The notes beneath the pieces were generated by a model, which was not told where the DNA came from, did not search any database, and was given only the letters and a program-made list of their open reading frames with translations. A program made the position numbers and the translations under genes. This document shows, in pieces, positions 11,733 through 22,744 of a stretch of DNA of 64,000 bases. Each line of letters begins with the position of its first letter. Within the stretch, counting starts at the first letter, position 1. This DNA is from Salvator merianae (lineage: Eukaryota > Chordata > Lepidosauria > Squamata > Teiidae), in the NCBI GenBank assembly GCA_003586115.2, contig QVOM02000112.1, positions 102,995,174 to 103,059,173 on the forward strand, in the 5' to 3' direction.

Positions 11733-12077
11733 GGGTGTTTTTTTGCACTTTTCACCTTAGAAGAAGATAATCAACCTGTTCTAAGGTGAAACTGACCATG
11801 CAGGATGGTCACCGTCTGTACCGCATGGCCATATCATGACCATTGGCAGGACATACTGGTGTTCTGTGTTAGATCTTCACCATGACAGTGGCCAGGAAGT
11901 GTCCATACATTCAAAGTGCAAATGCACTTTATCAGGAGCTGGCTATCCACTCCCGGTAAACCTTTGGAGCACAAGCAGCGATATGCTGCTCCCGGTCACG
12001 AGGGCCTCCACAGAGTGCAGAGGCTCTTTGCTAGTGAGCATCTCTGATGCTTGCTAGTGCAAAATGAGAACAGGCCC
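11733..12077. mobile_element. Harbinger-like MITE inserted in the CR1 fragment
   Basis: The ends are GGGTGTTTTTTTGCACTTT and GAGAACAGGCCC. The interior ('GCGATATGCTGCTCCCGGTC', 'ACGAGGGCCTCC') matches 28624-29061, 35150-35220 and 56700-56830. The flanks are TAA (11730-11732) and TCT (12078-12080). Comparison with the CR1 at 8290-8330 shows the target contained three bases at this point, consistent with a decayed 3-bp duplication. Confidence 0.75.
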
Positions 12078-12310
12078 TCTGTCAAAAACCTTCTGAAAGT
12101 TCAGGAAGATAATGTCAAATGGATCACTTTTATCTATGTGCTTATTGACACTTCCAGAATTCTAACAAGTTAGTAAGGCATGATTTACCTTTGGAGAAGC
12201 CATGCTGATTTTCCTTCAGCAATGCTTGCTCTTCTATATGAACATATATTTTATCTTTAATTATAGTTTCCATCACCTTAATTAGAACTGATGCTAAGCC
12301 GACCTATGAA
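12078..12310 (-). mobile_element. Continuation of the minus-strand CR1 fragment
   Basis: On the minus strand this encodes the AFDK-proximal and upstream RT region. 'CAGCATGGCTTCTCCAAAGG' corresponds to the QHGFxKG motif of the 7468-9577 copy. Together with 10542-11732 it is a single insertion later split by the MITE. The upstream boundary is diffuse, at about 12310. Confidence 0.75.
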
Positions 12311-13466
12311 GTTGCAAGGTAACTTAAGTACTGGAAATCCTACTCCTTCTGCTTTTCTGACCTAGAGGAACAGGATTTGGGCACCTCAGGGTAGCAGCAT
12401 TTTTGCCAGTCCACCTGGAAGTATCCTCGAGCAGGCTTTTAAGCTCATGTGGTTGTACCTTTACTCTCTGTTGAATTCAATAGGAGAATTCAATAGGAGT
12501 TTTAAAAATAAATGTCTGTTCAAAATAAAGCTTCACTCTGGTCATAGGGATTCACTCTAATGCTGCAGTCAGCTATGGATCACAGGGGAGGAGTAAGATT
12601 TTCATGATAAGCCTCCCTTTTGTTTTCCTGAACTGGAATTTTATGTACGATCTGCATATGCTGTGCAGCACATGCAGGAGGGATTGCTCCTGAGTCAGAA
12701 TGCTTTCTCTGTCCCAGGAGCAGGGTGGATGGCTACCTGCTTGGGTAGTTGACCATGGACCATGCTGATTTCAAGGCCATGGAATCAGTGTCAAAGTATC
12801 CATGTAGTGACATTTTTCCACGCTCCATAAATGACCTCAGAAGGCAGCCATTTTTGGAGCTTGGTGAAATGCCACCAGGCTCTGGTGCAAGATATATGCT
12901 GGTCACGGTTCTGCTATCCTTCTGCATGGTGGCAACAAGATCAAACCTATCAGTGGCTATATTTGCAGATTGTTTTTTCCTGCTCTGCAAATAGAGTTGT
13001 CTCAGGAGTAGATTCCACCCTTGGGAGTGGACTAGGCACTGGTGACCTTCATTCACCACATCCCAGGCCTTCTTTCGGTGCACAGTAATATGCAGTCGCT
13101 GCACTACAGGTGTTCCTCTGTTACAGACCAAAGGCATCATGCACATATTTTCTTAATTAATCCCAATGATCCACAAACTTTCACAGGAGTCAGAGAAGCC
13201 TAGGGTGGTTATAGCTATTTTCATTAATTGAAATAAAACTGAAGTATAAGTGAAGATCTTTATGTAGGAATGGCCGAGCCAAAAGCATTCAGTCTTATTT
13301 TGTAGGTCAAGATTTCTTAATTATTTCTTGTTTTAGCTCTGGCCCTGTCATTCTGTTGGAAGTGGCAATGGGTGAGTTCACCCAAAAAGAAAATGAAACC
13401 ATGTAAAACCATGTTTTGCAAGTTATTGCCAGCTGTGGAATACTGGGGGTTAGAAGAAGAATGAAA

Positions 13467-13675
13467 ACCCAGCCTATCAATGTAAGTCAGTGGTACTGCT
13501 GACATTAGTTTCTGTCAAGCAATGTAAGCCAACGACACTGTGGAGGGGAGGCACAGACTATCAAAGGATCAATGGAACCTCAGAGGGGATATTCACTCCA
13601 CTAATTTATGAGTGGTGCTATAAAGGGGAAGCCCAATCTATTAGTATAAGTCAATGGCATTTCAGAGGCCAAATT
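13467..13675. repeat. Degenerate tandem repeat of about 40 bp (about five units)
   Basis: Successive blocks share the pattern 'GCCCARWCTATCARYRTAAG', then 'TCARTGGCAC', then 'CAGAGGGGA', at roughly 37-42 bp spacing. Units begin near 13470, 13512, 13551, 13594 and 13631. A second, separate locus with the same unit lies at 53440-53640. Identity between units is modest, so copy number is approximate. Confidence 0.6.
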
Positions 13676-13813
13676 ATATCACCAAAAGGTTTCGGGGGTC
13701 CTCTGAACAAGTTAAGTAATGTTCTGCCAGCTCTGTTAAAGGAAAACCATGCTGTTAAAAAATAAATGAGAAGAACTGTTATAGACAGAAAGCTAAAGTG
13801 TGTTGTACAAAAC

Positions 13814-14235
13814 GGTGAGCCTTTCTGCACTTGCTGGTGTTCTGCACCAGCAAGTGCACTAAGGGCCTTCCTTCTGCATGTTAGTGCAGAATACAGGAGG
13901 CCCCATCTACAGCTAGCACGTTCTAACTACCCAGGATGGAGTATGATCCAGATGAGGAGGCTCCTGATCTAGATCACCAGTAAGCCTCAATATTGTGGTC
14001 TACCAGCATACTAGCAGGAGCTAATCCAGATCACGGAGGCATGCAGAAGGTGCACACCTCCATGTTCCGGTTACAGGTGGACCTGATACGGGTCCCCCAT
14101 GGGCTCCAAGACCAGGAATGAAAGTTCCTGGCCAACAGAGCTTGCGGAGGCCAGCTGCAAAGCTCGCATGAGATTCAGGGCTGGTGCGGATCACTTTATT
14201 CGAGACTTACTGGAACCAGACTTGGGAGGTAAGTG
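13814..14235. mobile_element. Harbinger-like MITE (CTTTCTGCAC type), right end lost
   Basis: The left end is GCCTTTCTGCACTTGC. The interior carries 'TAATCCAGATCACGGAGGCATGCAG' in parts and the 'GGAATGAAAGTTCC' dyad that characterises this family (compare 2640, 32455, 45210, 57750). No clear right TIR was found, so the end is approximate. Confidence 0.5.
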
Positions 14236-14317
14236 ACAACCACATATGAGATGGATAAAGGGTAAGAAAAAAAATGTAGAGTCTAGGATCTGAAACTTTG
14301 TCTAATATAGGTCAAAA

Positions 14318-14400
14318 CAGTGTTTCTTAACCTTTTTCTGACCACGGCCCCCTTCCAACCTTGTTTCCTTCCTGTGCCCCCCCCCCCGGCCTACTGGGTG
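14318..14400. mobile_element. hAT-Charlie-like terminus
   Basis: CAGTGTTTCTTAACCTTTTT followed by 'GACCACGGCCCCCTT' is the familiar hAT (Charlie/MER5-like) terminal sequence 'CAGTGGTTCTCAACC'. The opposite end and target duplication could not be located. A 13-base C homopolymer lies at about 14378-14390. Confidence 0.5.
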
Positions 14401-15044
14401 CACGCAGCATGGCATGCGGAAGGGGGAGGGGGAAGGAAGCTCCCTGTGGGGCCCCTTAGAATTTCTTGGTAAGGTAAGAAATATATTTGCCAGCAAATAA
14501 AGAACACTTGGGAATTTTGCCATAAAGCAGGTGCTAAGGAAACATTCCAGTTATACACTTTTTATACGTTTTACAATACATATTTTTTACAGATTTAACT
14601 TATATTGGCTGCTTCTACTACATGCATCATCATATGTTTGTTATTGTTCATTATTACTGATTCATTTCCATACATCGCGTGTCCATGCAAATGAACTGTG
14701 ATGAAACAGGAGGTGTGTTTTAAGCTCCTATTCCTACAACCTTTTACTTACTTTTCTCTGCTTTCACATTTCCTAGCATCATGTGTCTTGTCCATGGAAT
14801 TTCGGCCCTCCTACCTTAACTCTTCCTTCTGTCCTACACTCCCTATTTGGGCTGCTTTCCTATCTCTGCAAGATTCCTGTTTCTGTGCAAGCAGGCACGC
14901 AAGCTATATGACTAAGTTATCAGCTATAGCAGGAGCATATTATAATCCAATTTTAAAATATTGGGCATCACAGCATCAGCTTCATATGGGTTTTGGCATC
15001 TAGTTAAAATGTACTTCTTCATCCAGGCCTTAGATGCATAGTTT

Positions 15045-15178
15045 CCTTTAATGTAGTCCTGCCAGGGTGGGAGGGTTATATATTAAATATGTTTCATTGT
15101 TTTTATCATATACTGTAACCCACCCTGGGGTCTTCAGGTGAAGGGCAGGATACAAATGTAATAAACATATAAATAAAA
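15045..15178 (+). mobile_element. L2-like LINE 3' tail
   Basis: 'TGTAACCCACCCTGGGGTC', 'TTCAGGTGAAGGGCAGGAT' and 'ACAAATGTAATAAACATATAAATAAA' give the same 3' end as 6380 and 61050. Only the noncoding tail is present. Confidence 0.55.
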
Positions 15179-17169
15179 GTGTCAGAATATTCAGTTCCAG
15201 TCCAAGGCAGTTTTCTGATTTCCTCTGCTAGTAGCCTTCACTGAACTGTTAGGCTGTATCTACACATAGCAAAATGTGGCTTGAAAGCAGCTCAGAGGTG
15301 GTAGCATCCCCACACTAGTGCCTCTAATTCACATAAAAGGCCAGAAAATGCACTTTAAAAGGCTTTTACTGTAGCTCAGAGCTGGAATGAGAACACTAGT
15401 GTCCGCACTTAATATATGCACAACTCTCATGCCTGAACACTGAGTAGTGACGGAATCACAGAACTGGCAGAGGACATGTATGCAGTTCCTAACTGTGAAC
15501 CTTGACATGTCATGCAGAGGCCAGTCCTTGTACACAGTGGTGGTCACAAGCAGACACTGGGGCTGTCCACTATGGCAGAGTCCATGCTGGCCCAACTTCA
15601 GTGAAGTTACCAGACAGAGGGATTTTCAGCAGGTGTATAGAAAAAGCCCATTTCTGGAGCCATTTCCAGCAGCCCAGCAAAATGACCCCAGACTCTTGAT
15701 ACTCCATAGGCCTGTCTAGCTGTCCACATGGCGGACGGCGTGCTCTGGTCTACCCTGGGGAATGCTGGGAAGACTGCTGTAAAGTGGCCTCCCCTTAACG
15801 TAAATCCCTAGTGGTGTGCACACAGGCTGTTCCTGTGCCACCTGGGAACCAGCCTGGAATGCAGATACCACAGTCCTTATGGCAGCGAGTCTGATCTCTC
15901 AAGGCCATGAGGACACTGCTTTATATCACTGAATACACTGTTCATTCAAACTTATCTTATATTTTTATAATAAGTACATGTGGTGAGTTTTTTTTCAGTG
16001 CAGATGATGAGAGTTGCGTAAGCCACTGTTTCAAGGTCCGTAATGACTGTACATCAGCAAAGCACTTTTCAATTGGGAGTGTGGAAGAAGAGGCCTGTTC
16101 CTTCTTAACAATTGTGAGGAAACAAGAGATGTGGATTCTGGCTTTTATTAAGGCCCTCTCTAGTTTTTTCCCCATAATTCAACCACTGTTATCAAAGAAC
16201 TGGGTTGCACAAACTGTACTCCATTGTCTTCAATGAGTAGCTTCCTACTCAGTTAAATTAATGAGGCATCACAGTGAAGCAGCATCCAATGTAGCTCCCA
16301 GAGAAATATAAATTGCATTATGCTATTTTGAGACAGTTCTACAATCTCTTTGTATCCAGGAATTATTAATCCAGCAAATGCTGCCATATTGCTGCCATAT
16401 GGAAGAAGAGATGAAACAAGCATGCTACTTCATCCCATCAAGTCAGCTCTGGCTTTTTAAAATAATCCTTCGAAACAGTCACACCTAGCAGTGTTCTAAA
16501 GGCAGCTGATGGAAGCCAGGAAGGTCCACTCCCTTCATTTGGTTCGTTTTTGTTTTTGGGAAGATGCCACGCATTTGTAAACAGACTGGGTAGAAAATGT
16601 AGGAAAGAAAATGAAACAAACGAAAGCATGCAGGATCAGGATTAAAATGGAAACCACAGTGCTTGAAAAGGTTCAAGAAAGGTCCTAACCATTCTGTTTG
16701 CTTACAGTTTCAATCATTCTCAGAAAAGGTGTCCAGCTGGTGCTGAATTTCTATTTAAGCTATAAATTAGTATTCAGCTATCATTTCATGTGTTGCTTTT
16801 CAGATCTGATTTCTACAAGAACAGCTGGGAAGGAAGAGTCAAATTTATTTTAAAAATTAATCATAACGATTGCCAAAAGCTAAATATGCAAAACTACCTA
16901 GGCTGCTTAATTAACTTTGCTGCTAATTTACAACACATTGTTGTGGCATGACACTCTTTTTTCTCTGTTTAGATATGTTCAGACAATGCAATGTAATGAC
17001 GGCTATAAATCCTTTGATCCTTACAGCCAGAGAATCACAAGACTGGCTTCATGATTCCAACAGTAGAAACCATTTGGAGTTTCTCTATCTGAATTTTTTT
17101 TGTCACTTATGCAATGTAGCATTTTGACTACTGTATCGAGACTTCACATTCATTATATCTTGGCAGTTA

Positions 17170-17933
17170 GGACCTTTCTACCGGTGGCGGCCTGTGCCTT
17201 TAAGGGGGGGTGTTCGCGCGAGTGCCATGGCCGTTCGTGGGGCCTCCGTGCCTCCGTAGTGACACAGCAGGTCGCTAGGCAACCTGCTGTGTCACTACGG
17301 AGGCCCCGCAAACGGCCATGGCACTCGCGCAAACACCCCCCCTTAAAGGCACGGGCCGCCGCTGCTTTCTACATTTACCTTCACTGTTCCAGGATGGGTG
17401 GGATGTCCCATCGTAGAAGAAGCAACCCATCCCAAGCTGGGACAGGTTGCTACTGGAGCAGAACAGGGCTGTCTGCATTTGAATGGGCCATACTGCTCCA
17501 GCCCTGACTGCTGCCTCTGAAGAGCCTTGGATGCAGTGCCAATCCTCCACAGGCTGGGGGCAAAAGATCCCCACCTTCAGTGTTCCCAGCCTTGTCATTT
17601 TTGAGCCGAACTCACTCGGACCCACTTCCAGCGGCACTTCCTGGAGTGCCGCCAAAATGTGTCCTTCATAGAATACTGGCCCACGGTGTGCTATCTGTAT
17701 GCCTCCATGGTCTGATATTTTGACCCTGGGCTGGTTGTAGAGCTCAGTGTCGAGGTCTACAGCTATACTGGGCTAGGGTGCCATTTTGGGAACCCTAGCC
17801 TGTTTCATGCTTCACCCAGTCTAGACTAAGTGTGATTCAGGGGTGGGCAGGGCCTCTGCTATCCTGCACTAGCATGAAAGCAGAGGTCTAGATCAGATCA
17901 CGGTCTGGCCTTCTACCCAACGTGGAAAGGGCC
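17170..17933. mobile_element. Harbinger-like MITE with perfect TTA duplication, host of a hAT insertion
   Basis: The ends are GGACCTTTCTAC and GTGGAAAGGGCC. The flanks are TTA on both sides (17167-17169, 17934-17936), the canonical PIF/Harbinger TWA duplication. The left TIR is interrupted 12 bp in by the fold-back element 17182-17364. Skipping that element gives GGACCTTTCTACATTTACC, aligning with the left ends at 5707 and 42311. The interior includes 'GCCAAAATGTG' and 'GGTCTACAGCTATACTGGGC'. Confidence 0.75.
17182..17364. mobile_element. GC-rich fold-back hAT-type MITE, 8-bp duplication CTTTCTAC
   Basis: This 183-bp near-perfect palindrome has arms of about 80 bp around a short centre near 17273. 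The ends are CGGTGGCGGCCTGTGCC and, on the other strand, CAGCGGCGGCCCGTGCC, both followed by TTTAAGG. It is flanked by the exact 8-bp duplication CTTTCTAC (17174-17181, 17365-17372), diagnostic of the hAT superfamily. It is markedly richer in GC and CpG than its surroundings. A diverged relative is at 56886-57075. Confidence 0.88.
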
Positions 17934-19210
17934 TTACTCTCCTGTTTTCCACAAGGCTGCTTTCACTGTGAACCAAAAATGGACAAGTTCCTTTCATTTC
18001 ACAGTTGTGTGGCTTCAGAACAGCATTAGTTTTGTGACCTGCCCTGCGACTATTTTCTCTCAGGTTCTAAATAGCCTTGAGGCAACCATGGTTCCAGTTA
18101 TTTCCCAATGGCTATATGCTTATCTCTACAGCAAAGTAAAAGCAGAGTCAGTGAAATATGTAAGCAGCCACAGCTTGGTATTACAGGGCTTCTAAAATGG
18201 CAGGGCAGTGGCTACACTGATATGTTACTTGCATATCTTTTGTTAGATATACAGTACATGCTTTTCTATAGAAGAAATCAATGAAAGCTAGTTTATTCTG
18301 TTTTAGAAAACCTTGTCATTTAAAAGACACATACCTCCTGTCCCTACAGGACAAGCACAAATATCCCTAGCTTTCTCGTCAATTAACATCTTTTAAAAGT
18401 CCTTCATTATACACACTGTATAATCTTGCCATGTTAGATGTGAATGCAGCAACATTTTTTTAAAAAATAGAAGAACTCTACAAATACCCTGCTAATGTAT
18501 TTTTAATCAGCTTGTTTTATCTATGCAAGGCGAGAGGCATGCTTGTTTTTATCTCTGCTAGGTAGTACAAGCAAAGAGTTTCATATACATATGAAATGCT
18601 TAATCAGATTTGAAGGCTAAATTTTCACCAGTCTTTTCTTTCTTTTTTCTCCTTTGAAGAATATAAAGACTGCTAAGCAGTGTTTTTAATGCTTTATTTT
18701 TAAAAGCATTTCTCTAACAATAATTTCCAGGAACAGCCTGTGAAAGTGTTCGCAGGTGCCCCCTCTTGTGAGGTGGTTGTTTGCTCTTCTTTTGTTTAAA
18801 ACTCCCCTGCTTCAGCCAATAGGCTTCTTGCTGAAATTCTTGCAGTGAGACACACACACCCGACTGTCAGCCACTGTCATTTTGTGAAATGGGCCCTTTA
18901 TGCACTGGACCATATTCCAGATTATATCCCAGAATAGGCCCCTACCATCCCATGCTTGTGCAGACTACGTCAGGCCCCGTAGCATAATCAGCTGGATCCT
19001 ATGATCAGACCACAGATATACCCCCTCAGTTTTATTTTTCTGGCTCTCAAAGACAACCTGACAACAGCAACTGGGGCATGCAGCAGATGTATTTATTGTT
19101 TATTGTTCAGGTGGACAGATAAATATAAACCCACTGTGCAATCAAGATGAACTATACTAAAATAGGCGAGTACATACCAAAGGGGTGTGCAAAAATCAAA
19201 TGTGCCTTAC

Positions 19211-21475
19211 CTCTTGGAGAAATTTTTCACCCATCTGACCAAAATGATGGCTGGAGGACTTAATGCCAGATACCACAAGTCCAGAACTGTACATCCGAGG
19301 CTTTTGCAGATCAGGTTTAAACTTGTCATAGAGAATGTTGCCTGGTTTAATATCTCCTTCGTTTGAAGCCTTCTGCTCTGTTGTCATCGGCATGCTGCAA
19401 GCAGGGGGGACATAGGGTAATCCAGCTGGGGCAAAAGTATGATCGATATGGCTTATTGCCTGGGGATTTCTTCTGATATAAGTAATGATTTTAGGCCTGA
19501 CATGTTTGGGCTTAGGGACATCCGGCTTTATCTCGATTTTGTCTTCAGGCTTCTCAGCGCAGTTGCTCTCTCCATCATCCTTGGCTGGAAGGTAGCCCTT
19601 GGAATGGATGAGGATTGGTTTTGGGATACCAGTGTTACTGGCAGTCTTGTTAGGCACTTTAGGGGATAGACTTAGCAACGCCGTACCATCAACGGGAGGT
19701 AGGACTGCAGAAGATGGCAGTTTGTCAACATGAAGCGCATAGAGGTCCTTTAAACTGCTGCTTGCTATTGCGGTGTGATTAATACTTACAGATGCCACAG
19801 GTCGCAAAGGTGTTGGGACACATAAAAAGGTATCAGTTCTTCCTGATATTTTACAGCTATCCAGAGCATCATTTGAAAGCTGCTTCCTTGCAATTGCTGT
19901 CTTCTTGTTCTCAGCAGAAAAGCTAATGGTCTCCAAATCACTGTCTTTGTCATTATAATGACCATCTGATACATTTTCTTCACAAAGTGCTAGTGGCTGA
20001 TTCAGATCGGAGGTGAGCATGGCAGCATTTTCACTATTTCCTTTGACTAGCATGTTCAGATATTGGCTGTCTGGTACATTCTCATTGTGCGCAAGAGGAA
20101 CTGCTTGAACACACCTTGTGACAGCATCATGGAGGTTTTTATTACCAGTAGGTGTGAGTTTGCTGTCGTGATTGATACCATCAGTAAGAGGGCATATAGA
20201 GTCCCTCTCTTTTTCAGCTATACATGCCTCATTCACTTCATCCATTGCTCTGTTGTCAGCAGGATTACTTCTTTTTTGTAAACCTGGAGGATTGTCTCCA
20301 CTCGCCATTCTATCATGGGTGGAATCAGATCCTTCACTTAAGTGTGGACCATCTCCTTTGTTCCGAGGTTCTTGCAAGTGCAGTGGTTTGGCTTTGTGTA
20401 TGTCAGAGCCATTATCCATGTTATGCTGTGCTACTGCATTATTTCCCTCCACCTGACATCCAAGAAACCCAACTACCATTATTCTGTCTATTTTTTGTTG
20501 ACACATACTTTTAGATTGTGAAGACAGAGGACTCCTCAACTCCACTTTCCCTCTTTCTTCCCCTTGATGGTCTAATTGTGCTTCTGATTTACTCCAATTG
20601 TCACTGGGTTTAATAGTGAAATGTAGATCTACATGAGGAGAGTGTGGTGTGCTTTGTTTGTTAAAATTTGATACACTGTCCACACCTGGGTGCATTGCTG
20701 GAACATTTGTTTTCTTAGTTTCTGAGGTAGATGATGGCTTAGCATAACACACAGTGTTTCTCTCTGAGGTGCCATCAGGTGGATGAAACACCATGCCTAA
20801 AAAATGGTCTGTGGTTGATTCCTTCTGAGATTTCTTGATCTCCCCAGTCAAATGATGAGAGATGTCAATGGAATCCAGGGATGCAGAAAGCAAGCGCTTA
20901 CCTGATACACGACCAACAAATTCTTTTCCACAAGCTTCTGTTTTTGCAACAAGCTTCCTTGATCTCCCTAAGGAAAGGCGTTTTATCCCTTCTGTCTCAA
21001 TCCTTCTGGGTGTTTGATCCTTGGAAGCATGCTGAATGAGATCCGCATCACTTTTTGAAAGGACCACTGAAAAAGTATCGTTTGTATTAATCCTCAGGTT
21101 GGACAAACTATGCCCTCGGCTTATGGGCACTAGCTTTGATGTGTCCTTAACCCCATCAGTCCTAAAATCCTTATGAAATTCTCTGCTGGTGGTAGAAGGC
21201 AGCCTCAGTTCTGAGAGACCAGTTGTATTCTGAAACTGGTTCCTCTCTAAATCCAATTGTGTGTTACTTTCTGACTCACAGCTGTTCTGGCAATCAGTTT
21301 CTCCTGACAAGTCACTTGTCCTTATCACTCCTGAAGAGGTTCTAACCTCCGATGTGATTTGGTTGGCATTTGTGTCTCCTACAGTCATCAGGTTCTCATT
21401 ATTATTTTTTATTTTGTTTCTGTTGTCCTGTAATAAGTTATAACATGACTTGTTTGGAACCAGTGGTGTACTCAT
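19211..21475 (-). CDS. MTUS2: MTUS2 first coding exon (residues 1-755), microtubule-associated scaffold
   Basis: MTUS2 (TIP150/CAZIP) is a microtubule plus-end-associated protein reported to bind EB1 and MCAK. The 755 codons start at the ATG at 21475 (AAAATGA, purine at -3) and end exactly at GAG|GTAAGG, in phase 0. The N-terminus MSTPLVPNKSCYNLLQDNRN and GDTNANQI resemble human MTUS2, which supports this start. Most of residues 1-600 is low-complexity, Ser/Thr/Asn-rich and predicted disordered, with no domain visible. The strongly conserved part is residues 655-755: KPKHVRPKIITYIRRNPQ at 655-672, then DKFKPDLQKPRMYSSGLVVS and FLQE. TGIPKP at 615-620 matches the S/T-x-I-P EB1-binding pattern. 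The continuation is the exon at 5321-5561; the C-terminal coiled coil is outside the window. MTUS1 was considered as an alternative and is much less likely. The frame is intact. Confidence 0.95.
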
Positions 21476-21766
21476 TTTCAGAATTTCAAGTTGTCACTTC
21501 TTCTTCAGCTCTACAGAAAGACAGCTTTTTGTTTCTGTTGACCATTAAACATATTATCCTTCATTGGATTCAAGTTACAGAGTGATCAGGAGAAAAAAAT
21601 CCCTTTGCAAGGCTCTCAAACCTCTTCTCAGTAGCATCTTTCTAGTGATTCAATAGATCTAACAGAATGTAGATCTAAGAAATACCCACTCCCTCAGAGA
21701 GAGAGATGGGCTTAATAAATGTGAAAAACATCCATGAAGGCCCTTCTGACCAACAGTCCATTGAAC
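21476..21766 (-). other. MTUS2: MTUS2 5'UTR part of the first coding exon
   Basis: Reading upstream of the ATG on the minus strand, a good acceptor (TTCTTTTTTTTACAG|GTTCAATGG, AG at 21768-21767) puts 291 bases of 5'UTR in this exon. An upstream noncoding exon is therefore expected further right. The acceptor is inferred from its polypyrimidine tract and has no transcript support here. Confidence 0.6.
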
Positions 21767-22212
21767 CTGTAAAAAAAAGAAGACAGCATTATGTCACTTT
21801 ATATCACATAAAGGAATTATAATTACATGTTCAGAGTAATGTCTGAATTTAATGCATCTCAAAATATACTGAATATTTTTAGTATTTAACTACAGATCCA
21901 TACGTTTTTCTTTCCAACATGATTTATCATTCCATTTCTGAGAATCTAGGAAGCTTTAATGTTGCCCAATATATTAGATCAAAATTCCTCCACTTGCTTG
22001 ATGGCCCATGGTTTCCATTGAAACAGTGTAGATCAATAGAATAAAAGATAAAACTCCATTTTCAAGAAAATTTAGATGTCAAACATCTTGCAATTTTGTG
22101 TGTCCAATATTTAAGAGGACAGATTGCAAGGACTGCTTGATTTGACACATCCATCAAGTCCATAAATAACAGTTTCCATGTAACAAAAAAAGAGTTTTTC
22201 CATTCATAAGTA

Positions 22213-22703
22213 CAGTGGTACCTTGGTACTCAATTGCCTTGAAACTCATTGAATTTTGTATTCAACACATTTTGATGTTAAATTTTGTCTTGTTACTCAT
22301 TGTTTTTTGGTACTCAACGCACAAGCTAGAACTTGTCGGTGCAGGTTGCCTCATGACTCGCTACCCTTTCCAACTGAAACAAAGGGTCACATATTAGTCA
22401 CGCGATAGCTCTTGCCCTGTGCATATCCCCTTGTGGTCTTATCATGGCTTCTGTGGTCATATTGTGTGTTTAATCTAAGTACCATACAGGTATTTACTAT
22501 TTTGTTAGGTTTATTTCTCATGTAAAGGAATGATATATAACCCTATCTTTTTACATAATGCCTTAAAATGTGCATTGTCTTTGGTTTGGGAATGCATTAA
22601 ATTTATTTACATTATTCCTTATGGGAAAAATAGTTTGGTACTCATCATTTTTGGTACTCATTGCGCCTCCCGAAACCAATTAACGAGTACTAAGGTATGA
22701 TGG
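22213..22703. mobile_element. Tigger/pogo-like MITE with TA duplication (second copy type)
   Basis: CAGTGGTACCTTGGTACTCA on the left and, reversed, CCATCATACCTTAGTACTCG on the right are flanked by TA (22211-22212, 22704-22705). The 'GGTACTCA..' motifs repeat internally near both ends (22250, 22630). It is 491 bp with no transposase. The termini differ clearly from the copy at 9745, so it is a separate subfamily. Confidence 0.75.
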
Positions 22704-22744
22704 TATAATGAATAGCAGCATGAACATGAACTTCCCAGCCAACA

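Larger units (their letters stand above)
5562..19210 (-). other. MTUS2: MTUS2 intron between the two coding exons
   Basis: This 13.6 kb intron has GT at 19210-19209 and AG at 5563-5562. It carries a truncated CR1 LINE, a second CR1 fragment on the other strand with a nested MITE, a Tigger-like MITE, a degenerate 40-bp tandem repeat, several Harbinger-like MITEs and a fold-back hAT element. I recognise nothing in 6531-7467, 10170-10541, 12311-13466, 14401-15044, 15179-17169, 17937-18890 and 18990-19200. Part of 18891-18990 resembles the left half of the small palindromic MITE seen at 47521. Confidence 0.9.

Noticed and set aside
12733..13146. 137-codon minus-strand frame as an exon or gene
   Set aside because: No recognisable domain, no start context of note, and overlapping frames on the other strand.
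17100..17655. Overlapping frames of 126-135 codons near 17.1-17.6 kb
   Set aside because: They cross the hAT palindrome and its host MITE and mirror each other across the palindrome.
19196..19210. Last residues VRHI and stop of the long MTUS2 frame
   Set aside because: They are read from the intron after GAG|GTAAGG; the true continuation is the exon starting at 5561.
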